Of a DNA stretch of 64,000 bases, positions 34,434 through 42,965 are shown piece after piece. The stretch comes from Streptomyces flavochromogenes (lineage in GTDB: Bacteria > Actinomycetota > Actinomycetes > Streptomycetales > Streptomycetaceae), in assembly GCF_000717595.1 (NCBI RefSeq), contig NZ_JNZO01000006.1, positions 124,001 through 188,000 of the forward strand, read 5' to 3'. Each line of letters starts with the position of its first letter. Position 1 is the first letter of the stretch. Under the pieces are notes generated by a model, which worked only from the letters and a program-made list of their open reading frames with translations, was not told the DNA's origin and did no database searches. The position numbers and the translations under genes were made by a program.

Positions 34434-36089
34434 ATGTCCTACGACGCAGATGTGATCGTGATCGGGGCGGGCCTCGCCGGCCTCGTCGCCACCGCCGAGC
34501 TGGTCGACGCCGGCCGCACCGTGATCCTCCTCGACCAGGAACCCGAACAGTCCCTCGGCGGCCAGGCCCACTGGTCCTTCGGCGGTCTCTTCCTCGTCGA
34601 CTCGCCCGAACAGCGCAGGATGCGCGTCAAGGACAGCCATGCCCTCGCCCTCCAGGACTGGTACGGCACCGCCGGCTTCGACCGGACCGAGGACCACTGG
34701 CCGAAGAAGTGGGCCGAGGCGTACGTCGACTTCGCCGCCGGCGAGAAGCGCTCCTGGCTCCACGCGCGCGGGGTGCGGTTCTTCCCCGTCGTCGGCTGGG
34801 CCGAGCGCGGCGGCTACGACGCCAACGGCCACGGCAACTCCGTCCCCCGCTTCCACATCACCTGGGGTACCGGCCCCGGCCTCGTCGCCCCCTTCGAGCG
34901 GAAGGTCCGCGAGGGCGTCGCCCGCGGCCTCGTCCAGCTCCGCTTCCGCCACCGGGTCACCGCCCTGGGCCGCACCGCCGGAGCCGTCGACACCGTCACC
35001 GGCGAGATCCTGGAACCCTCCACCGCCGAGCGCGGCGCCGCGAGCACCCGCACGGCCACCGGCGCCTTCGAACTGCGCGCCCAGGCGGTGATCGTCACCT
35101 CCGGCGGCATCGGCGGCAACCACGAGCTCGTCCGCGCCCAGTGGCCCGAACGCCTGGGCACCCCGCCCGCCAAGCTGCTCTCCGGCGTCCCCGCCCACGT
35201 CGACGGCCTGATGCTCGGCATCGCCGAGAAGGCCGGCGCCCACCACATCAACCGCGACCGGATGTGGCACTACACCGAGGGCATCGAGAACTGGAACCCC
35301 ATCTGGGCCAAGCACGGCATCCGCATCCTCCCCGGACCGTCCTCGCTGTGGCTGGACGCGACCGGCAAGCGGCTGCCCGTCCCGCTCTTCCCCGGCTTCG
35401 ACACCCTCGGCACCCTCGAACACATCATGCGGACCGGCCACGACCACACCTGGTTCGTCCTCGACAAGCGGATCATCGGCAAGGAGTTCGCCCTCTCCGG
35501 CTCCGAGCAGAACCCCGACCTCACCGGCAAGTCCGTCCGCGACGTGATCGGCCGCGCCCGCGCCGATGTGCCGGGCCCGGTCCAGGCGTTCATGGACAAG
35601 GGCGTCGACTTCGTCGTCGAGAACGACCTCTCCGCCCTCGTCCGGGGCATGAACGCGCTCACCGACGAGCCCCTCATCGACGAGGAGGCCCTCCGCCGGG
35701 AGATCACCGCCCGCGACCGCGAGATCGCCAACCCCTTCACCAAGGACCTCCAGGTCACGGCGATCCGCGGTGCCCGCAAGTACCTGGGCGACAAGCTGAT
35801 CCGCACGGCCGGCCCGCACCGCATCCTCGACCCCAAGGCGGGCCCGCTGATCGCCGTCCGCCTCAACATCCTGACCCGCAAGTCCCTCGGCGGACTGGAG
35901 ACCGACCTCGACTCCCGCGTCCTCACCGAGGGCGGCGAACCCCTGGAGGGCGTGTACGCGGCGGGCGAGGCGGCCGGCTTCGGCGGCGGCGGAGTCCACG
36001 GCTACCGCTCCCTGGAGGGCACGTTCCTCGGCGGCTGCATCTTCTCGGGCCGCGCGGCGGGCAGGGCGGCGGCCAGGGCGGTGAGCTGA
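34434..36089 (+). CDS. FAD-dependent dehydrogenase, fumarate reductase/3-ketosteroid dehydrogenase-like
   Basis: A 551-residue flavoprotein: the dinucleotide motif GAGLAG (11-16), LDQEPEQSLGGQAHWSFGGLF, and a C-terminal GVYAAGEAAGFGGGGVHGYRSLEGTFLGGCIFSGRAAG FAD segment. This family includes 3-ketosteroid-delta1-dehydrogenases and fumarate reductase-like proteins; the KstD substrate residues cannot be confirmed by eye. There is no signal peptide, so it is cytoplasmic. The ATG at 34434 lies one turn after the promoter (34398-34426), so the mRNA is leaderless. It is divergent from the TetR-SDR operon. Confidence 0.88.
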   Translation: MSYDADVIVIGAGLAGLVATAELVDAGRTVILLDQEPEQSLGGQAHWSFGGLFLVDSPEQRRMRVKDSHALALQDWYGTAGFDRTEDHWPKKWAEAYVDFAAGEKRSWLHARGVRFFPVVGWAERGGYDANGHGNSVPRFHITWGTGPGLVAPFERKVREGVARGLVQLRFRHRVTALGRTAGAVDTVTGEILEPSTAERGAASTRTATGAFELRAQAVIVTSGGIGGNHELVRAQWPERLGTPPAKLLSGVPAHVDGLMLGIAEKAGAHHINRDRMWHYTEGIENWNPIWAKHGIRILPGPSSLWLDATGKRLPVPLFPGFDTLGTLEHIMRTGHDHTWFVLDKRIIGKEFALSGSEQNPDLTGKSVRDVIGRARADVPGPVQAFMDKGVDFVVENDLSALVRGMNALTDEPLIDEEALRREITARDREIANPFTKDLQVTAIRGARKYLGDKLIRTAGPHRILDPKAGPLIAVRLNILTRKSLGGLETDLDSRVLTEGGEPLEGVYAAGEAAGFGGGGVHGYRSLEGTFLGGCIFSGRAAGRAAARAVS

Positions 36090-36140
36090 CGAACGGCACC
36101 CCGCCGGCGCGGGGTGACGGAGTGACGGAACGCGTACCGC

Positions 36141-36572
36141 TCACCCCTGGGGGCGCGTCTCCACCACCCTGAACCGCTCCACCACCACCATCGTCGCGTC
36201 GTCCACCACGAACCCGGGGTCTCCCAGCCCCTCCCGCATCTCCGCGCTGTGCCAGAAACGTTCGTGCGCCTCCCGCCAGTCCGCGACCGACAGGAAGCCC
36301 TCGCCCTCGTCGAGCGCGAGCCGCAGGTCCGCCGCGCCCAGGGGAAGGACCTCGACCTCCGTGATCTCCACGACCGCCACCTCGCGACCGTCCGAGTCGA
36401 TGAGCGCCGAGCGCTCCCCCGCCTCCGGCAGCTCCTCGTTCTCGACCTCGTACTCCACGAGGAGCCCCGTCGTGGCGACCTTCTCGCCGGAGAGGACCGC
36501 CGCGACGAGCCGGTCCCGCAGGGGTCCCGGGAAGGCGAGGAGGAAGGGCTTGAGCGCGTGAGGGCCGGTCAT
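36141..36572 (-). CDS. ASCH-domain protein
   Basis: A 143-residue protein. SGEKVATTGLLVEYEVENEELPEAGERSALIDSDGREVAVVEITEVEVLPLG is the ASCH fold, and FLSVADWREAHERFW is the conserved helical segment with an H-R/W pair. ASCH proteins are PUA-like RNA-binding or amidohydrolase (YqfB) proteins. The ATG at 36572 is preferred over an upstream in-frame codon at 36593. Role unknown; it follows the flavoprotein gene convergently. Confidence 0.82.
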   Translation of the reverse strand: MTGPHALKPFLLAFPGPLRDRLVAAVLSGEKVATTGLLVEYEVENEELPEAGERSALIDSDGREVAVVEITEVEVLPLGAADLRLALDEGEGFLSVADWREAHERFWHSAEMREGLGDPGFVVDDATMVVVERFRVVETRPQG

Positions 36573-36627
36573 GGCCGACAGTCTGTCAGCCACGACCGGC
36601 CCTCGGAGGCGTGTCGGAAGCGCCGGG

Positions 36628-38025
36628 CTACAACACCAGCGACAGCAGCAGCACGAACCCGATGCCGACGACCGAGATGATCGTCTCCATCACCGACCAG
36701 GTCTTGATCGTCTGGCCGACGGTCATCCCGAAGTACTCCTTCACCAGCCAGAACCCGGCGTCGTTGACGTGGCTGAAGAAGAGCGAACCCGCGCCGATCG
36801 CGAGGACGAGCAGCGCCGTCTCGCTCGTGGACATGCCCTCCGCCAGCGGAGCCACGAGGCCCGCCGCAGAGATCGTCGCCACCGTCGCGGAGCCCGTCGC
36901 CAGCCGGATCGCGACGGCGATCAGCCAGGCCAGCAGCAGAGCCGGAATGGACCAGTTCTCGGAGAATTCCAGGATCATCTGGCCGACGCCGATGTCGATC
37001 AGCGTCTGCTTGAAGCCGCCGCCCGCGCCGACGATCAGCAGCACGCCCGCGATCGGGGCGAGGGACTTCTCGACGGTCGTGGACAGCCGCTCCTTGGTGA
37101 AGCCGGCCGCGCGGCCCAGGGTGAACATGCCGACGATGACGGCCGCGAGCAGCGCGATGAGCGGGGAGCCGATGACGTCGGTGACCTTCTGGACGCCGTT
37201 CTCCGGGTCGTCCACGACGATGTCGACGAGCGCCTTCACCAGCATGAGGACGACGGGCAGCATCACGGTCGCGACGGTGATGCCGAAGCCGGGTCGCTTC
37301 TCCAGGCCCTCGGAGGGACGCACCGGAATCATGTTCTCGGGGGCCGGGATGTCGACCCACCGGGCCGCGTACCGGGAGAACACAGGACCGGCGATGATCA
37401 CGGTCGGTATCGCGACGACGAGACCGAGGGCCAGGGTGACGCCCAGGTTGGCGCCGACCGCGTCGATCGCGACGAGCGGGCCGGGGTGCGGCGGGATGAG
37501 GCCGTGCATGACGGACAGTCCGGCGAGGGCGGGGATGCCGATCCGCATCAGGGAGTAGTTGCCGCGCTTGGCGACGAGCAGCACCACCGGGATCAGCAGC
37601 ACGATGCCGACCTCGAAGAAGAGCGGCAGGCCGATCACCGAGGCGATCAGGACCATGGCCCAGGGCATCGCCCGGCCGCTCGCCTTCGCCAGGATGGTGT
37701 CGACGATCTGGTCGGCGCCGCCCGAGTCCGCGAGCAGTTTGCCGAGGATCGCGCCGAGGGCGATCAGGACGCCCACGCCGGCGACGGTGTTGCCGAGGCC
37801 GGTGGTGAACGACTTGATGGTGTCCGCGAGCGGAGCACCGGCGAACGCGCCGAGAGCGAGCGACCCGATGGTCAGCGCCAGGAACGCGTGCAGCTTGAAC
37901 TTGGTGATGAGCACGACGATGACGGCGATGCCGGCGAGTACGGCGATGCCGAGCTGGGCGTTGCCTGCCGAGGTGATCGGTTCGGCGGCATCCGCTGCCA
38001 GGATCTCGACGCTGAGACTGGTCAC
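36628..38025 (-). CDS. gntP: Gluconate permease (GntP family)
   Basis: A 465-residue membrane protein with about 12-14 transmembrane helices. GLSVMHGLIPPHPGPL is the GntP signature, and GSATVATISAAG the second conserved loop. It imports D-gluconate by H+ symport. AAGGA precedes the GTG at 38025. It follows gntK by 47 bp on the same strand, so gntK-gntP is an operon controlled by the divergent gntR. Confidence 0.95.
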   Translation of the reverse strand: MTSLSVEILAADAAEPITSAGNAQLGIAVLAGIAVIVVLITKFKLHAFLALTIGSLALGAFAGAPLADTIKSFTTGLGNTVAGVGVLIALGAILGKLLADSGGADQIVDTILAKASGRAMPWAMVLIASVIGLPLFFEVGIVLLIPVVLLVAKRGNYSLMRIGIPALAGLSVMHGLIPPHPGPLVAIDAVGANLGVTLALGLVVAIPTVIIAGPVFSRYAARWVDIPAPENMIPVRPSEGLEKRPGFGITVATVMLPVVLMLVKALVDIVVDDPENGVQKVTDVIGSPLIALLAAVIVGMFTLGRAAGFTKERLSTTVEKSLAPIAGVLLIVGAGGGFKQTLIDIGVGQMILEFSENWSIPALLLAWLIAVAIRLATGSATVATISAAGLVAPLAEGMSTSETALLVLAIGAGSLFFSHVNDAGFWLVKEYFGMTVGQTIKTWSVMETIISVVGIGFVLLLSLVL

Positions 38026-38072
38026 GCTGGTGTCCTTCGTACGAGCGGGGGAACGGGGGACGGGGGCGGGGA

Positions 38073-38600
38073 TCAGCCGGCGAGGCCGCGCAGCGCGGCG
38101 GCGGCCCGGGCGGAGATCTCCTCGGGGGTGCCGGAGACGTCGACGGCGACGCCGGCCTCGTCCTCCTGCAGCGGCTGCAGGGTGGCGAACTGGGAGTCGA
38201 GGAGCGCCGTCGGCATGAAGTGGCCCTTGCGGGCCCCCATGCGCTGCTCGATCAGCTCCCGGTCACCGGTCAGATGAAGGAAGACCACACCGGGGGCCGC
38301 GGCGCGGAGCCGGTCCCGGTAGCTGCGCTTCAGCGCGGAGCTGCTCACCACACCGCCGAGCCCGGCCCGGTCGTGCGCCCAGACGCCGATGGCGTCCAGC
38401 CAGGGCTCGCGGTCGCTGTCGTCCAGGGGGATGCCGGCCGACATCTTGGCCACGTTCGCCGCCGGATGGAAGTCGTCGCCCTCGGCGTAGGGAAGGCCGA
38501 GGGCTTCGGCGACCAGCGGGCCGATCGTGGTCTTGCCGGTCCCGGCGACGCCCATCACGACGACGACCGTCCTCGTCCTGGGCTGGGGGGTGGTGCTCAT
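38073..38600 (-). CDS. gntK: Gluconokinase
   Basis: A 175-residue kinase. Walker A GVAGTGKT (17-24), GDDFHPAANVAKM (substrate and metal loop), LDDSDREPWL and GHFMPTALLDSQFATLQPL are diagnostic of GntK/IdnK. It phosphorylates gluconate to 6-phosphogluconate for the pentose phosphate pathway. First gene of the operon; its promoter overlaps the palindromes at 38659-38702. Confidence 0.96.
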   Translation of the reverse strand: MSTTPQPRTRTVVVVMGVAGTGKTTIGPLVAEALGLPYAEGDDFHPAANVAKMSAGIPLDDSDREPWLDAIGVWAHDRAGLGGVVSSSALKRSYRDRLRAAAPGVVFLHLTGDRELIEQRMGARKGHFMPTALLDSQFATLQPLQEDEAGVAVDVSGTPEEISARAAAALRGLAG

Positions 38601-38658
38601 GGGTGGTGCCTCGCTGTCTTCTTCGACATCGATCCGTCGCGCCCATGAAACCCATTGG

Positions 38659-38702
38659 GTACGACGTATTCAAGAGACTGTGATGTAAAAGTCGTACTTT
38701 TA
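38659..38702. promoter_or_regulatory. Paired GntR operator sites
   Basis: GTACGAC (38659-38665) and GTCGTAC (38691-38697) are inverted copies 32 bp apart. The second is the centre of the near-perfect palindrome TAAAAGTCGTACTTTTA (38686-38702). The region lies between the divergent gntK and gntR genes and fits a dimeric GntR regulator. Confidence 0.75.
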
Positions 38703-38746
38703 ATCCCGACGTGATCATCCGTGCGAGCCCGCATAGGCTTGCCACC

Positions 38747-39448
38747 ATGACGACACCGGCTCAGGGGCTTCACTCGCACGTCCTCGCCGCCCTGGGTCTC
38801 GCGATCACCGCGGGGGAGTACCCGCCCGGCACGGTGCTGCGCTCCGACGAACTCGCCCAGCGCTTCGACGTGTCCCGGACCGTGGTCCGCGAGGTCGTCC
38901 GCGTCCTGGAGTCCATGCACCTCGTCGAGTCCCGCCGCCGCGTCGGCGTGACCGTCCTCCCCATCGCCGGCTGGAACGTCTACGACCCCCAGGTCATCCG
39001 CTGGCGCCTGGCCGGCTCCGACCGCCCCCGCCAGCTCCGCTCGCTCACCGTGCTCCGCTCGGCCGTCGAGCCCGTCGCCGCCGGCCTGGCCGCCGAGAAC
39101 GCCACCCCGGACCAGTGCCGCGAGCTCACCGAGCACGCCCTCGGCATGGTCGCCACCTCGCGCGGCCGGCGCCTGGAGGAGTACCTCGTCCACGACATCG
39201 CCTTCCACCGGGTCGTGCTCAACGCCTCCGGGAACGAGATGTTCGCCCGCCTCGGCGACGTCGTCGCCGAGGTCCTCACCGGCCGCACCCACCACCACGT
39301 GATGTTCGAGGATCCCGACCCGGCCGCCGTCACCCTCCATGTCCAGGTCGCCGAGGCCGTACGGGAACGGGACGCGGCCCGCGCCGAGGAGCTCACCCGC
39401 CAGATCGCGGTCGGCGCCCTCCAGGAACTGGACGTCCTCGCTCCATAG
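38747..39448 (+). CDS. gntR: FadR-subfamily GntR regulator of gluconate genes
   Basis: A 233-residue regulator. The winged HTH (GTVLRSDELAQRFDVSRTVVREVVRVLESMHLVESRRRVG) is followed by an FCD ligand domain. TAGGCT (38734-38739) precedes the ATG by 7 nt, with no Shine-Dalgarno. It is divergent from gntK-gntP and probably represses them until gluconate binds. The position and domain type make the assignment firm. Confidence 0.92.
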   Translation: MTTPAQGLHSHVLAALGLAITAGEYPPGTVLRSDELAQRFDVSRTVVREVVRVLESMHLVESRRRVGVTVLPIAGWNVYDPQVIRWRLAGSDRPRQLRSLTVLRSAVEPVAAGLAAENATPDQCRELTEHALGMVATSRGRRLEEYLVHDIAFHRVVLNASGNEMFARLGDVVAEVLTGRTHHHVMFEDPDPAAVTLHVQVAEAVRERDAARAEELTRQIAVGALQELDVLAP

Positions 39449-39581
39449 GGCTCGCGACGAGCTCCGCGGCGGAACACCCGCAAACCACGCCGTAAACCTC
39501 AGGTAAAGCGGATGCAAGCTCTGAACTAGCTCAAATATGGGCGTTCAGTGACATGCGCCACAGTCAGTTACCGCTGCTTGC

Positions 39582-39657
39582 CGTGAGGATGTGCGCTGGC
39601 CGTGCCGGGGTGACCCCCCCCACCAGGCACGGCCGGGTACCGCACAGCCCCCTCACG
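39582..39657 (+). other. Structured leader before the amino-acid permease gene
   Basis: CGTGAGG (39582-39588) pairs with CCTCACG (39651-39657), enclosing GGCCGTGCC (39598-39606) and GGCACGGCC (39626-39634). The ribosome site AAGGCG follows immediately, so the fold could mask or expose it. The rest of the 39449-39672 gap holds a likely promoter (AAATAT near 39531). Confidence 0.55.
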
Positions 39658-39672
39658 AAGGCGAACAACTCC

Positions 39673-41130
39673 ATGAGTGACCGCGTCATCGCGGCCGACC
39701 CGCTGTCCGCCCCCACGGCGAACCCGGCCGCCCCCCACGTCGACGCCGGCGACGCCGGATACCGCAAGGACCTCAAGTCCCGCCACATCAACATGATCGC
39801 CATCGGCGGCGCGATCGGCACCGGCCTCTTCCTGGGCGCGGGCGGACGGATGTCCCAGGCGGGCCCCTCCCTCTTCATCGCGTACGCGGTCTGTGGCGTC
39901 TTCGCCTTCTTCGTCGTGCGTGCCCTCGGCGAGCTCGTGCTCTACCGCCCCTCGTCCGGCGCCTTCGTCTCCTACGCCCGTGAGTTCATGGGCGAGAAGG
40001 GCGCCTACACGGCCGGCTGGCTGTACTTCCTCAACTGGTCGACCACCGCCGTCGCCGACATCACCGCGGCCGCGACCTACGCCCACTTCTGGTCGATGTT
40101 CAGCGACGTCCCCCAGTGGATCCTCGCGCTGATCGCCCTCGCGGTCGTCCTCGCCGCCAACCTCATCTCCGTGAAGTACTTCGGCGAGATGGAGTTCTGG
40201 TTCGCGATCATCAAGGTCGGCGCCCTCGTCGCCTTCATGCTGATCGGCATCTTCCTCGTCGTGACCTCGCACGACGTCGGCGGCAGTACTCCCGGCCTCT
40301 CCAACATCACCGACAACGGCGGCATCTTCCCCAACGGCATGATGCCGATGCTGCTGCTCATCCAGGGCGTCGTCTTCGCCTATGCCTCCGTCGAGCTGTG
40401 CGGCGTCGCCGCCGGTGAGACCGAGAACCCCGAGAAGATCATGCCGAAGGCGATCAACTCGATCATGTGGCGCGTGGGCCTCTTCTACGTCGGCTCCGTC
40501 GTCCTGCTCGCGCTGATCCTCCCGTACACCGCGTACTCCGGCGACCAGAGCCCCTTCGTCACCGTCTTCGACAAGCTGGGCATCCCCGGCGCCGCCGGCG
40601 TGATGAACCTGGTCGTCCTCACGGCCGCGCTCTCCAGCCTCAACTCGGGCCTCTACTCCACCGGCCGCATCCTGCGCTCCATGTCGCTCTCCGGCTCCGC
40701 GCCGAAGTTCACCGGCGTCATGAACAAGGGCGGCGTCCCCTACGGCGGCATCCTGCTCACCGCCGCCTTCGGTGTCATGGGTGTCGCGCTCAACTACGTG
40801 ATGCCCGGCGAGGCCTTCGAACTGGTCCTCAACTTCGCCTCCATCGGCATCATCGGCACCTGGGCCATGATCATGGTCTGCTCGCTCCTGTTCTGGCGCA
40901 GCGCCCAGGCGGGCAGGCTGACCCGCCCCGGCTACAACCTGCCCTGGGCCCCGTACACCCAGATCGTGACCCTCGTCTTCCTCGGTTCCGTCCTCGTCCT
41001 CATGTGGATGGACGGCGGCATCAGCCGCACCACCGTCAACTGCCTGCCGCTCATCGCGGCGGCCCTCGTCGGCGGCTGGTTCCTCGTCCGCAAGCGGGTC
41101 CGTACGACCGCCGCGGCGAACCGCGACTGA
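39673..41130 (+). CDS. Amino-acid permease (AnsP/GABA permease-like)
   Basis: A 485-residue APC-family transporter with about 12 transmembrane helices. The signature MIAIGGAIGTGLFLGAGGRMSQAGPSLFI and ASVELCGVAAGETENPEKIMPKAIN are typical of L-asparagine or related permeases. The ATG at 39673 is used; an in-frame ATG at 39553 would add a 40-residue tail containing a TTA codon and is disfavoured. A strong terminator follows (41147-41189). The substrate could be asparagine, but this is unproven. Confidence 0.85.
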   Translation: MSDRVIAADPLSAPTANPAAPHVDAGDAGYRKDLKSRHINMIAIGGAIGTGLFLGAGGRMSQAGPSLFIAYAVCGVFAFFVVRALGELVLYRPSSGAFVSYAREFMGEKGAYTAGWLYFLNWSTTAVADITAAATYAHFWSMFSDVPQWILALIALAVVLAANLISVKYFGEMEFWFAIIKVGALVAFMLIGIFLVVTSHDVGGSTPGLSNITDNGGIFPNGMMPMLLLIQGVVFAYASVELCGVAAGETENPEKIMPKAINSIMWRVGLFYVGSVVLLALILPYTAYSGDQSPFVTVFDKLGIPGAAGVMNLVVLTAALSSLNSGLYSTGRILRSMSLSGSAPKFTGVMNKGGVPYGGILLTAAFGVMGVALNYVMPGEAFELVLNFASIGIIGTWAMIMVCSLLFWRSAQAGRLTRPGYNLPWAPYTQIVTLVFLGSVLVLMWMDGGISRTTVNCLPLIAAALVGGWFLVRKRVRTTAAANRD

Positions 41131-41146
41131 CCTCCCCCACGGGAAC

Positions 41147-41189
41147 GGCGGGACCCTCGCAGGCACGGCCTGCGGGGGTCTCGCCTTTT
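41147..41189 (+). terminator. Rho-independent terminator of the permease gene
   Basis: Arms 41147-41164 and 41168-41185 pair over 18 bp with two G-U wobbles and a 3-nt loop ACG, followed by TTTT at 41186-41189. Confidence 0.9.
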
Positions 41190-41250
41190 GTCAGGAGATA
41201 GTGGTACGCAAGAGCCTTACAAGATCCGGTCGGAGGAAGGGAAGTTCGCG

Positions 41251-42336
41251 ATGCCGCAGCACGTCCAGGGGGTCATCGCCCCCGGCAGGAACGAACCGGT
41301 ACGGGTCGAGACGATCGTGATCCCCGATCCGGGCCCCGGTGAGGCCGTCGTGAAGATCCAGGCCTGTGGCGTCTGCCACACCGATCTCCACTACAAGCAG
41401 GGCGCGATCAACGACGAGTTCCCCTTCCTGCTCGGCCACGAGGCCGCCGGAATCGTCGAGTCGGTCGGCGAGGGCGTCACCGACGTCGAGCCCGGCGACT
41501 TCGTGATCCTCAACTGGCGCGCGGTGTGCGGCCAGTGCCGCGCCTGTCTGCGCGGCCGCCCCTGGTACTGCTTCGACACCCACAACGCCAAGCAGCGGAT
41601 GACCCTGCTCGACGGCACGGAGCTGTCCCCGGCCCTCGGCATCGGCGCCTTCGCCGAGAAGACCCTCGTCGCCTCCGGCCAGTGCACCAAGGTCGACCCC
41701 GCCGTCGCCCCCGAGGTCGCTGGCCTCCTCGGCTGCGGCGTGATGGCCGGCATCGGCGCCGCCATCAACACCGGAAACGTCGGCCGGGGCGACACCGTCG
41801 CCGTCATCGGCTGCGGCGGCGTCGGCGACGCGGCGATCGTCGGCTCCCGCCTCGCCGGAGCCGCGAAGATCATCGCCGTCGACATCGACGACCGGAAGCT
41901 GGAGACGGCGAGGACGATGGGGGCGACCCACACCGTCAACTCCCGGTCCACCGACCCCGTCGAAGCCGTCCGCGAGCTCACCGGCGGCTTCGGCGCCGAC
42001 GTCGTCATCGAGGCCGTCGGCCGCCCCGAGACCTACCGGCAGGCCTTCTACGCCCGCGACCTCGCCGGCACCGTCGTCCTCGTCGGCGTCCCCACCCCCG
42101 AGATGAAGCTCGAACTCCCGCTCCTCGACGTCTTCGGCCGCGGCGGCGCGCTGAAGTCCTCCTGGTACGGCGACTGCCTGCCCTCCCGCGACTTCCCGAT
42201 GCTCGTCGACCTGCACCAGCAGGGCCGCATCGACCTCGCCGCCTTCGTCACCGAGACCATCGGTCTCGGCGACGTCGAGAAGGCCTTCGGCCGCATGCAC
42301 GAGGGCGACGTGCTGCGCTCGGTGGTGGTGTTCTGA
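41251..42336 (+). CDS. mscR: S-(hydroxymethyl)mycothiol dehydrogenase
   Basis: A 361-residue zinc alcohol dehydrogenase. Catalytic-zinc C42/H43 and H63/E64 (GHEAAG), structural zinc cysteines C93, C96, C99 and C107 ([15 protein letters not shown]). It oxidises the formaldehyde-mycothiol adduct to S-formylmycothiol, the mycothiol-dependent formaldehyde detoxification step. GGAGGAAGG precedes the ATG. The next gene, an MBL hydrolase, overlaps its stop. The window also carries mshC, so mycothiol is made. Confidence 0.93.
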   Translation: MPQHVQGVIAPGRNEPVRVETIVIPDPGPGEAVVKIQACGVCHTDLHYKQGAINDEFPFLLGHEAAGIVESVGEGVTDVEPGDFVILNWRAVCGQCRACLRGRPWYCFDTHNAKQRMTLLDGTELSPALGIGAFAEKTLVASGQCTKVDPAVAPEVAGLLGCGVMAGIGAAINTGNVGRGDTVAVIGCGGVGDAAIVGSRLAGAAKIIAVDIDDRKLETARTMGATHTVNSRSTDPVEAVRELTGGFGADVVIEAVGRPETYRQAFYARDLAGTVVLVGVPTPEMKLELPLLDVFGRGGALKSSWYGDCLPSRDFPMLVDLHQQGRIDLAAFVTETIGLGDVEKAFGRMHEGDVLRSVVVF

Positions 42337-42965
42337 TGGCCGCCCGCATCGACCACCTCGTCACCTCCGGCACCTTCAGCCTCGACGGCGGCACCTGGGA
42401 CGTCGACAACAACGTCTGGATCGTCGGCGACGACAGCGAGGCGATCGTCATCGACGCCGCCCACGACGCCGAGGCCATCCTCGCCGCGCTCGACGGCCGC
42501 GCCCTGCGCGCCATCGTCTGCACCCACGCCCACAACGACCACATCGACGCGGCCCCGGCGCTCGCGGCCGCCACCGGCGCCCGCATCCTGCTCCACCCCG
42601 CCGACCAGCCGCTGTGGAAGCAGACCCACCCCGGCCACAGCCCCGACGGCGAACTCGCCGACGGTCAGGTCCTCACCATCGCGGGCACCGACCTCACGGT
42701 CCTGCACACTCCCGGTCACGCCCCCGGGGGCATCTGCCTGTACGCCCCCGACCTGGGCACGGTCTTCACCGGCGACACCCTCTTCCAGGGCGGCCCCGGC
42801 GCCACCGGCCGGTCCTTCTCGGACTTCCCGACGATCGTCGACTCGATCCGCGAGAAGCTCCTCACCCTCCCGCCGGAGACGGTGGTCCGCACCGGCCACG
42901 GCGACAGCACCACGATCGGCGCCGAGGCCCCGCACCTCCAGGAGTGGCTCAACCGAGGCCACTGA
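42336..42965 (+). CDS. MBL-fold hydrolase coupled to MscR, candidate S-formylmycothiol hydrolase
   Basis: A 209-residue glyoxalase II-like protein with H64-x-H66-x-D68-H69 (THAHNDH), HTPGHAPGG, FTGDTLFQGG and GHGD. It is translated from an ATG that overlaps the TGA of mscR (TGATG). The same pairing occurs next to mscR in mycobacteria (Rv2259-Rv2260). Hydrolysis of S-formylmycothiol to formate and mycothiol is inferred from this context. Confidence 0.88.
   Translation: MAARIDHLVTSGTFSLDGGTWDVDNNVWIVGDDSEAIVIDAAHDAEAILAALDGRALRAIVCTHAHNDHIDAAPALAAATGARILLHPADQPLWKQTHPGHSPDGELADGQVLTIAGTDLTVLHTPGHAPGGICLYAPDLGTVFTGDTLFQGGPGATGRSFSDFPTIVDSIREKLLTLPPETVVRTGHGDSTTIGAEAPHLQEWLNRGH

Noticed and set aside
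41188..41250. Upstream extension of mscR
   Set aside because: It begins inside the terminator region of the permease gene; the ATG at 41251 has a strong GGAGGAAGG site and matches the family start.
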